Origin: Vreelandella zhuhanensis
GTDB lineage: Bacteria > Pseudomonadota > Gammaproteobacteria > Pseudomonadales > Halomonadaceae
Assembly (NCBI RefSeq): GCF_009793355.1
Contig: NZ_WTKP01000005.1
Coordinates: forward strand, 1-64,000
Direction: 5' to 3'
DNA: 64,000 nucleotides
Of the stretch, positions 54,403 through 64,000 are shown in pieces. The notes beneath the pieces were generated by a model, which saw only the letters and a list, made by a program, of their open reading frames with translations, had not been told where the DNA came from and did no database searches. Position numbers and translations under genes: made by a program. Within the stretch, counting starts at the first letter, position 1; each line of letters starts with the position of its first letter.

Positions 54403-56047
54403 AGACACGCTCCTTGAACGGTTTGAGGCCGATACGGCGATAGGTATCCAGGAAACGTTCTTCTTCATGACGCTGTTCGACGTACACTTTCAGTACCTTG
54501 TCGATAACGTCCGGCACGTCTTCGCGGAAAAACGAGGGACCCAGAATCTTGCCAAGGGAGGCATCGTCGGTGGAATTACCCCCAATCGAGATCTGGTAAT
54601 ATTCCTCGCCTTTCTTGTCGACGCCCAGGATGCCGATATGGCCTACGTGGTGGTGGCCACAGGCGTTCATGCAACCCGAGATATTGAGATCCAGCGGGCC
54701 AAGGTCATACAGGAAGTCGAGGTCTTCGAAACGCTCCTGCAATGCCTGAGCGATCGGTATCGACACGGCATTGGCCAGGCCACAGTAATCCCCACCCGGG
54801 CAACAGATAATGTCGTTGAGCGTGCCGACAGTGGGGTTGGCCATGCCCAATGCTTCCAGTTCCTTCCAAAGGGCTTCCAGTTCATCCACGGGGACATCCG
54901 AGAGCACCAGGTTCTGCTCATGGGTCACACGCACTTCACTGAAGCTGTAACGATCGGCCAGATCGGCCACGGCATTCAGCTGATCGGCGGTGACATCTCC
55001 CGGGGCATGCTCCCGACGCTTCAACGAAAGGGTGACCGCCTTGTAGCCCGGCACCTTATGCTCGGTGACGTTGTTGGTCATGAAGCGGGCAAAGGCGCGG
55101 TTTTCGCTGCGCAGGCGAACGCACTCGGCGATAGCTTCTTCTGCCACAGGGCGCCGCGGCGGCTCGGGGAAATGTGATTTGGCGGCTTCCACCGCAGCCT
55201 GATTGAGCGTCTGAGCGCCATCCTTGAGATGCACCCATTCTTCTTCCACCCGCCGGCGAAACTCTTCGATTCCCAGCGCCTTGACCAGAATCTTGATGCG
55301 CGCCTTGAATTTGTTGTCGCGGCGGCCGAACTGGTTGTAAACCCGCACACAGGCTTCGAGGTAGGTGAGCAGGTGCTGCCAGGGCAAGTCTTCCTTGACG
55401 ACATCGCCAATCATGGGTGTGCGACCCAGGCCGCCACCGGCGAGTACCTTGATGCGCAACTCGCCTTGGGCGTTATGCCACAGGCGCAGTCCGATATCGT
55501 GAACCTGGATTGCCGCACGGTCTTGCGCTGCACCGCTCACCGCAATCTTGAATTTGCGTGGCAGATAAGCGAATTCCGGGTGCAAGGTCGACCACTGGCG
55601 AATCAGCTCACACCAGGGACGCGGGTCTTCCACTTCATCCTGGGCGATGCCGGCAAACTGGTCGCTGGTGGTATTGCGAATGCAGTTGCCGCTGGTCTGG
55701 ATCGCATGCATCTGCACCTTGGCCAGGTCGGCCAGAATTTCCGGTACGTCGTCGAGTTCCGGCCAGTTGAGCTGCAGATTCTGACGTGTCGTAAAATGAC
55801 CATAACCACGGTCGTAGCGCTGGGTGATTTCGGCCAAGGCGCGCAACTGGTAACCGGCTAACATCCCGTAGGGGATCGCAATACGCAGCATGGGCGCATG
55901 CTTTTGAATGTACAGACCGTTTTGCAAACGCAGTGGCCGGAATTCTTCTTCACCCAGGCGCCCGGCACGATAACGCGCCATCTGATCGCGAAACTGGGCA
56001 ACGCGTTCATCAACCAAGGTTTGATCGTGATTGTCGTAACGGTACAT
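54395..56047 (-). CDS. cysI: Sulfite reductase hemoprotein (siroheme, [4Fe-4S])
   Basis: 550 residues, two-fold repeat of the nitrite/sulfite reductase half-domains. The siroheme/[4Fe-4S] ligands are seen as CCPGGDYC and SGCMNACGHHHVGH. Substrate and siroheme-binding residues lie in YGHFTTRQNLQLNW and SGNCIRNTT. It carries out the six-electron reduction of sulfite to sulfide in assimilation. Partnered by a DUF934 protein rather than by a CysJ flavoprotein in this locus. Nitrite reduction is an alternative role. Confidence 0.88.
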   Translation of the reverse strand: MYRYDNHDQTLVDERVAQFRDQMARYRAGRLGEEEFRPLRLQNGLYIQKHAPMLRIAIPYGMLAGYQLRALAEITQRYDRGYGHFTTRQNLQLNWPELDDVPEILADLAKVQMHAIQTSGNCIRNTTSDQFAGIAQDEVEDPRPWCELIRQWSTLHPEFAYLPRKFKIAVSGAAQDRAAIQVHDIGLRLWHNAQGELRIKVLAGGGLGRTPMIGDVVKEDLPWQHLLTYLEACVRVYNQFGRRDNKFKARIKILVKALGIEEFRRRVEEEWVHLKDGAQTLNQAAVEAAKSHFPEPPRRPVAEEAIAECVRLRSENRAFARFMTNNVTEHKVPGYKAVTLSLKRREHAPGDVTADQLNAVADLADRYSFSEVRVTHEQNLVLSDVPVDELEALWKELEALGMANPTVGTLNDIICCPGGDYCGLANAVSIPIAQALQERFEDLDFLYDLGPLDLNISGCMNACGHHHVGHIGILGVDKKGEEYYQISIGGNSTDDASLGKILGPSFFREDVPDVIDKVLKVYVEQRHEEERFLDTYRRIGLKPFKERVYA

Positions 56048-56161
56048 TAGGCACGGTCCTGCAAAAACGAAGTGATCGCGTCCAAATGGGACATCGAGGT
56101 TCCCATTACTGTAACGCGGGGCCTATATTCTACAAAAGAATATATAATTATCTTTTTATTT

Positions 56162-57517
56162 CTAATTTGTCTTTAGGGCAGAATTGCTCATCCATCGCTG
56201 ACTCTGCCAGACCCATATAAAACCGCTAGAGTTCAATATTCGATAGGCTAGCTGAACCCACCAGATACCCAACAAGCCATAGCCCAGTACAACGCCTACC
56301 CACCAGGCCAAGGGCAGAAAGATCAGCCACTGCATTCCCAACGTCAGCAGCATCACGGTGCGTTGAGCGCCGGCACCCAGAAGGGCTTGGGCCAGTACCA
56401 GGGCGGCTGCATCGAGCACGATCATGATGCCGGTCAACTGCAAGGGCAGGCGCCCCATTTCGATCAGCGCGGCGGAATCGAGAAACAACCCCAGTACCCA
56501 TTCCGGGATCAGCAACATGGGCAATGCCATCGCCGCAAGGCTCATCCAGGCAACGCGCAGCGCATCCCACCCCCAACGGTGAGCGTCTTCCCCGGCATCG
56601 CGTCCCAGGGCTTCGCCCACCAGGCTCATGGCGGCAATGCCTAGCCCGACGCCTGGCAGGATCAGCAGCAAAGAAAGATTTACCAGTATATGGCCCACCG
56701 CAACGCTTGCGGTGTCGAGTTTCCCGAGCAACCAGAACAACACCGCATACCCACCCGCGAAGCACAGCTGCTGAAAGGAATGCGGCACGGCCAGCGAAAG
56801 CGTTTTCCTTAAGCTGGCTGGTGAGGGTAAGTTCGAAAGAAAGCCATCCTGGCGAGCACCACGCGAACTTACCCGAACCCACAAGATAAGTCCCAGCAGT
56901 AAGGAAAGAGTAGTACCCGCGCCAGCACCTGCCGCTCCCATCTCGGGTAAACCGGCATGGCCGAAGATCAGCCCGATACTGGCCAGTACATTGAAAGCAT
57001 GAACCACAATGATGATGCGCAGGTAGACGCCGGTTTGCTGCACGCCATTCCAGTAACCGCGAAAGCACAATGTCATGGCGATCGCGATCAAGGAAAGCAT
57101 CCGCCAGCGAAAATACTCCACCGCTATCGCCTGAACCTCGGGCGTTTGATTGATCAACCCCAGCAACGCCTGTGCCTGCCATATGCCCAGAATGGTCAGC
57201 GGTAGTGCCATGCCCACCGCCAGCAGCAAGCCGGCATTGAGAGGCAGGGCACGAGCATCACGTTGATCAGCACACTGGCTATCCGCCCCGAAACGTTGAG
57301 CGGTCTGGGATTGCACACCGGAAGACAAGCCGAACACCAGGGCGGTAACCATGAACATGGCGTATCCGCCGACGCCCACGCCTGCCAGCGCCACTTCTCC
57401 CAATGACCCCACCAGGGCGGCGTCGACAAGATTGAGCACACTTTGAGAGAGCATGCCGACGATGATCGGCATGGCCAGGCGGATGATCCTGCGATGGCGG
57501 GTGGCGGCAGGCAGCAC
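56162..57517 (-). CDS. MATE-family multidrug/cation exporter (DinF/NorM type)
   Basis: About 451 residues from a GTG at 57517; a TTG at 57523 overlapping the metH stop is also possible, and the start is unsure. Twelve helices with RLAMPIIVGMLSQSVLNLVDAALVG at the start and the twin repeat beginning SLAVPHSFQQLCFAGGYAV match the MATE superfamily. It exports drugs or toxic cations with Na+ or H+. It follows metH on the same strand without a gap, so the two may be cotranscribed. Confidence 0.85.
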   Translation of the reverse strand: MLPAATRHRRIIRLAMPIIVGMLSQSVLNLVDAALVGSLGEVALAGVGVGGYAMFMVTALVFGLSSGVQSQTAQRFGADSQCADQRDARALPLNAGLLLAVGMALPLTILGIWQAQALLGLINQTPEVQAIAVEYFRWRMLSLIAIAMTLCFRGYWNGVQQTGVYLRIIIVVHAFNVLASIGLIFGHAGLPEMGAAGAGAGTTLSLLLGLILWVRVSSRGARQDGFLSNLPSPASLRKTLSLAVPHSFQQLCFAGGYAVLFWLLGKLDTASVAVGHILVNLSLLLILPGVGLGIAAMSLVGEALGRDAGEDAHRWGWDALRVAWMSLAAMALPMLLIPEWVLGLFLDSAALIEMGRLPLQLTGIMIVLDAAALVLAQALLGAGAQRTVMLLTLGMQWLIFLPLAWWVGVVLGYGLLGIWWVQLAYRILNSSGFIWVWQSQRWMSNSALKTN

Positions 57518-57519
57518 GT

Positions 57520-61203
<3,684 letters not shown>

Positions 61204-61534
61204 GGTGAGGGTAGATCTCCAGCATGAAAGGGAACATCAAGGGGCTTTTTTAATTCGTCGTTTAACATCTTCATACGTTCGAGCAGCGCTCATGATAGCA
61301 AAGCCCGCTACGCGGGGGCAGGTCTATCCGGCGAGGCTCGATGCTCCGGCTGTAAAAAATGCAATAAAACAGCAATAAAACAGCAATAAAACAGCAATAA
61401 AACAGCAATAAAACAGCAAAAGAATAGTCTACTAAATTACTCAGGATTGTGTCAGCCCTCGGTTTTGCTTACCATAGGGGCATTAATGTCATGTGAAGTG
61501 GCATCGCCACTGACACGGGGAGGAACAATACCTC
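61204..61534. other. Divergent intergenic region between metH and nfuA
   Basis: About 330 bases holding the promoters of two divergent genes. It is A/T-rich around a tandem 11-bp repeat (61363-61417). No cobalamin riboswitch-like structure was recognised in the metH leader by eye. Confidence 0.6.
61363..61417. repeat. Five tandem 11-bp repeats (AATAAAACAGC)
   Basis: Five exact copies of AATAAAACAGC follow head to tail, and a partial sixth (AAAAG) breaks the pattern. The period is close to one helical turn, so A-tracts are phased and the DNA should bend. It lies between divergent metH and nfuA promoters, about 120-170 bases from each start. Confidence 0.95.
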
Positions 61535-62140
61535 ATGAGCACCACTACAGAACGCAACGAAATCAACATCACCGACAGTGCCCAGGAGTATCTGGCAGAG
61601 CTGCTGGAGAAACAGAGTGTCGAAGGCATTGCCGTGCGCATCTTCATTACCCAGCCGGGTACGCCTTATGCGGAAACCTGCCTGGCCTATTGTCGGCCCG
61701 GCGAGGAAGAGCCGACCGATGAGCAGCTGACGCTGGAAAAGCTCAATGTGTTTCTCGACAAGAACAGCCTGGCGTTTCTCGAGGATGCAGTGGTCGACTT
61801 CAATGCCGACCGCATGGGCGGCCAGCTGACCATCAAGGCGCCTAACGCCAAGATGCCCAAGGTCAACGCCGATAGCCCGCTGGAGGATCGCGTCAACTAT
61901 ATCCTCTACAGCGAGATCAACCCGGGGCTCGCCTCCCATGGTGGCGAAATCAAGCTGATCGAACTCACCGAAGACAAGCACGCCATTCTGGCGTTTGGCG
62001 GGGGTTGCCAGGGCTGTGCCGCCGTGGATCTCACCTTGAAAGACGGGGTCGAGAAAACCCTGATGGAACGCATCCCTGAACTGGGTGGCATCCGTGATGT
62101 TACCGACCACACCGACACCACGAACGCCTACTACCGTTAA
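61535..62140 (+). CDS. nfuA: NfuA, Fe-S cluster carrier
   Basis: 201 residues with GGGGAGG upstream. An A-type carrier-like N-terminal domain (about 1-100) is joined to the NifU-like C-terminal domain with the cluster-binding GGGCQGCA (about 150-157). It carries [4Fe-4S] clusters to target enzymes, chiefly under oxidative or iron stress. Length and motifs are normal. Confidence 0.93.
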   Translation: MSTTTERNEINITDSAQEYLAELLEKQSVEGIAVRIFITQPGTPYAETCLAYCRPGEEEPTDEQLTLEKLNVFLDKNSLAFLEDAVVDFNADRMGGQLTIKAPNAKMPKVNADSPLEDRVNYILYSEINPGLASHGGEIKLIELTEDKHAILAFGGGCQGCAAVDLTLKDGVEKTLMERIPELGGIRDVTDHTDTTNAYYR

Positions 62141-62152
62141 GCGTTTTATTCT

Positions 62153-62185
62153 CAGGGCTCTGCATCGGCAGGGCCCTGTTTATTT
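62153..62185 (+). terminator. Terminator after nfuA
   Basis: CAGGGC and GCCCTG pair around a loop, followed by TTTATTT. It lies between convergent nfuA and the KfrA-like gene. Confidence 0.65.
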
Positions 62186-63253
62186 CTAAGTAAGTTTATT
62201 TTCCGGGCCGTTTTCCTCGTCTGAGTTTTTCTCGCCCGTACTCTTTTCCAGAATCCTTTCCTCCATTCTAGCTTGCAAGCCTTCCAGGCTATGCCAGAGC
62301 TTGGCTTCCCACCGCTCTTCAATTGCCGTCAGGCGCTTTTCTCGCGCGTCAAGTTCGCATGCCTGAGATTCCAGTTGCGTGATGAGTTGTTGGTTTTCAC
62401 GCATCAGTGCACCGTGCTTTTCCTCCTGACGAGCAAGCGCCAGGCGTGCCTCACGGTGCTGAGTTTGCTCTTCGTTGATGGCCACTTGTTGCTGAGCCTG
62501 TTGTTGAGATAGGACTGCCTGCAAGGAAGACGCTCGCTTTTCAAGCTGCTGGTAGCGGGCCTGGAAGCTTTTTTGTGCGCTGAGCTGTTCCTGGCGTGTG
62601 GTATCCAGCAAGCCCATCAATCGCGCTTCCGCCGCTTCATGGCGTTTTTCCTCCTGCTCCAGGCGTTGCTGGTATTCCTGCTGTTGCACCGTTTGAATCT
62701 GGTGGTGTTGCTCCGCCTGGTATTCAAGTTTCTGGAGTGCTTCGTCTCGTTGCTGGGCAAGGGCGGCGAGTTTGCGTTTATCCGCCTCCGCTTCGGTTTG
62801 TTCCTGGCGACGCTGGGTTTCACTTTGCGCAAGTTCGCTACTCAGCGCTTCAAGGCGCTGTTCGGTATGGCGCAGATGTTCCACCAAGGCGCGCTCGCGC
62901 TGTTCAGCGTCGGCTGCTTGTCGGCTAGCTTCCTGCGCCTGTCGTTGGGCCTTTTCCACTTGCTGATTGGCATCTTGCCGATAGTGGGCAAGGGTGTCAT
63001 TGGCCGTCTGCTGTGCTTCGCGCCACATCCCCGTGGCCAGCTCCACAATGACCTCTGGCACGCCCTTGGGCGGCGGCACATCACGATTCAGTTCTCGCTC
63101 GCTGCGCCAGTGGCGTAAATGCTCGCTGATAGTGGTGAAACTGCCGGTGCCCAACACTTCGCGGATGCGCTGCACGCTTGGGGTGTCACCGCGTACAAGC
63201 AGGGTATCGATGGCTTCTTGTACATCGGGATATTGAATGCCGTTGCGTGCCAT
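62186..63253 (-). CDS. KfrA-like DNA-binding coiled-coil protein
   Basis: 355 residues from the ATG at 63253, with AAGGAG nine bases upstream. Residues 1-110 match the KfrA N-terminal DNA-binding domain (VQEAIDTLLVRGDTPSVQRI, VLGTGSFTTISEHLRHWRSE). Residues about 115-340 are one long Gln/Glu/Arg-rich coiled coil. KfrA-type proteins organise plasmid DNA and act as repressors; chromosomal copies are linked to integrases. It is divergent from a tyrosine recombinase gene 200 bases away, which suggests that the two work together or share control. Confidence 0.82.
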   Translation of the reverse strand: MARNGIQYPDVQEAIDTLLVRGDTPSVQRIREVLGTGSFTTISEHLRHWRSERELNRDVPPPKGVPEVIVELATGMWREAQQTANDTLAHYRQDANQQVEKAQRQAQEASRQAADAEQRERALVEHLRHTEQRLEALSSELAQSETQRRQEQTEAEADKRKLAALAQQRDEALQKLEYQAEQHHQIQTVQQQEYQQRLEQEEKRHEAAEARLMGLLDTTRQEQLSAQKSFQARYQQLEKRASSLQAVLSQQQAQQQVAINEEQTQHREARLALARQEEKHGALMRENQQLITQLESQACELDAREKRLTAIEERWEAKLWHSLEGLQARMEERILEKSTGEKNSDEENGPENKLT

Positions 63254-63450
63254 GCGGCGGAGCTCCTTGGTTAATCCTGAGATGAAGAAGGCTATTTTCG
63301 GGCTTTTGCTGGAAATAGGCAATAATTACGTAAAACGTAATACGTAATTTTATTTATCAAATGACTAATAAATTCAAGATTACCCGCCTTATCTTGAGTT
63401 TCTAGCCACTACAGGCCAAACTAGGCAAGTTGAATTCAACGAGTGCTGTC

Positions 63451-64000
63451 ATGGCTGAATTTCCCTTGGTATTACCTGAGTTTCCGCAACCAGCGTCCCG
63501 ACCGTCGGCACTGTCCGCGTTGCCGAGTCAGCCGTCTAACCTGCATATCCGCGCGGCCAGTGATACCGAGGCGGTGATGCAATGGCTGGAAGAATACCGC
63601 GCCAGCCCGCAGACCCTGCGCAGTTATCGGCGTGAAGCGGAGCGCTTGCTGTTGTGGCTACATGCCCAGAAGATGGTGCTTGCGGACATGAATCGAGAGG
63701 TCTTGTCGCACTTCGAAGGGTTTCTCAGCGACCCTCAGCCCCGCTCGCAATGGGTGGGGCCTTCAAGGCCACGCCCGCACTCCGAATGGCGGCCTTTTCG
63801 AGGTTCGCTGGGGGCGGCCAGCCGACGCCAGAGCCTGGTTATTCTGCAGGGTCTGTTCAGCTGGCTGGTGGAAGCAGGGTGGTTGGCTCACAATCCCTTT
63901 CGCTTGATGCGCGACAAAGCACGCCGCCTGAACAATCAGGCGCCCGGTATCGAGCGCTACCTGGAGCGCGAGCTGTGGCAATGGTTGTGGCAATGGCTGA
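63451..64000 (+). CDS. Tyrosine recombinase/integrase, N-terminal part (cut by window end)
   Basis: 183 codons are visible from the ATG at 63451; no stop is reached. Residues about 43-95 (AVMQWLEEYRASPQTLRSYRREAERLLLWLH) form the SAM-like core-binding domain of phage integrase/XerC-type recombinases. About 125-165 (GAASRRQSLVILQGLFSWLVEAGWLAHNPF) continues it. The catalytic R-H-R-Y residues lie beyond the window. An N-terminal Pro/Ser-rich extension of about 30 residues precedes the domain. Confidence 0.8.
   Translation, partial: MAEFPLVLPEFPQPASRPSALSALPSQPSNLHIRAASDTEAVMQWLEEYRASPQTLRSYRREAERLLLWLHAQKMVLADMNREVLSHFEGFLSDPQPRSQWVGPSRPRPHSEWRPFRGSLGAASRRQSLVILQGLFSWLVEAGWLAHNPFRLMRDKARRLNNQAPGIERYLERELWQWLWQWL

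Noticed and set aside
61204-61300. Cobalamin riboswitch in the metH leader
   Set aside because: No B12-box-like or adenosylcobalamin riboswitch pattern was recognised by eye, and the leader is short. A covariance-model search would settle it.
61363-61417. Iteron-type replication origin
   Set aside because: The repeats are exact but there is no replication initiator gene nearby, and the flanks are ordinary chromosomal genes.

Overview
The window looks like chromosomal DNA of a moderately halophilic gammaproteobacterium, most probably a Halomonadaceae member (Halomonas or a close relative). This is an inference from gene content and order, not from a marker gene: a cobalamin-dependent MetH of the Escherichia coli length, NfuA, the TusDCBE sulfur relay, a WrbA/DUF2069/AzlCD/PdxH block, and a KfrA-like protein next to a tyrosine recombinase. 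No rRNA, tRNA or CRISPR array was seen.

Layout. Positions 1-21,200 are an accessory, metal-centred region. It opens with the tail of an IS3-type transposase. Then come a Met-rich Spy/CpxP-like periplasmic protein, a cytochrome c, a CDF exporter with an HMA-like head, a small HMA-like protein, a 46-residue secreted peptide, a CopA-type Cu(I) ATPase with a small membrane partner, a ferritin-like protein, an ATP-grasp enzyme and an orphan MerA. A nickel module follows: NreA/NreB, a candidate NreA operator, and a divergent His-rich protein, HupE/UreJ permease and membrane-anchored protein. Gene debris (RadC, UmuC, MetB-like, patatin and perhaps chemoreceptor remnants) is scattered through this part. 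Between the debris lie a PPP-type phosphoesterase, an EAL phosphodiesterase, DoxX and a fused CPA1 antiporter.

Positions 21,600-26,500 hold a signalling operon: an internally deleted response regulator, a REC-REC-PAS5-histidine kinase, and a REC-HD-GYP protein. Positions 26,800-35,200 carry two unknown small proteins, a Bax inhibitor-1/YccA homologue, tusDCBE, a proline-rich peptide, and an RND efflux pump with its adaptor.

Positions 35,400-45,770 form one compact, head-to-tail cassette for a cytoplasmic group 3b [NiFe] hydrogenase (sulfhydrogenase type). It holds four structural genes, a maturation protease and a complete hypCABDFE set, nearly all with start/stop overlaps, behind a plausible FNR/ANR site. 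With NreAB and HupE elsewhere in the window, nickel supply, nickel detoxification and nickel use lie within about 35 kb.

Positions 45,800-64,000 return to housekeeping and core functions. These are an HDAC-like amidohydrolase, a Pat-type acyl-CoA synthetase/GNAT fusion, PdxH, AzlCD, DUF2069, WrbA, a GGCT-like protein, an Smr protein, sulfite reductase with DUF934, a MATE exporter, MetH, NfuA, the KfrA-like protein and the start of a recombinase cut by the window edge.
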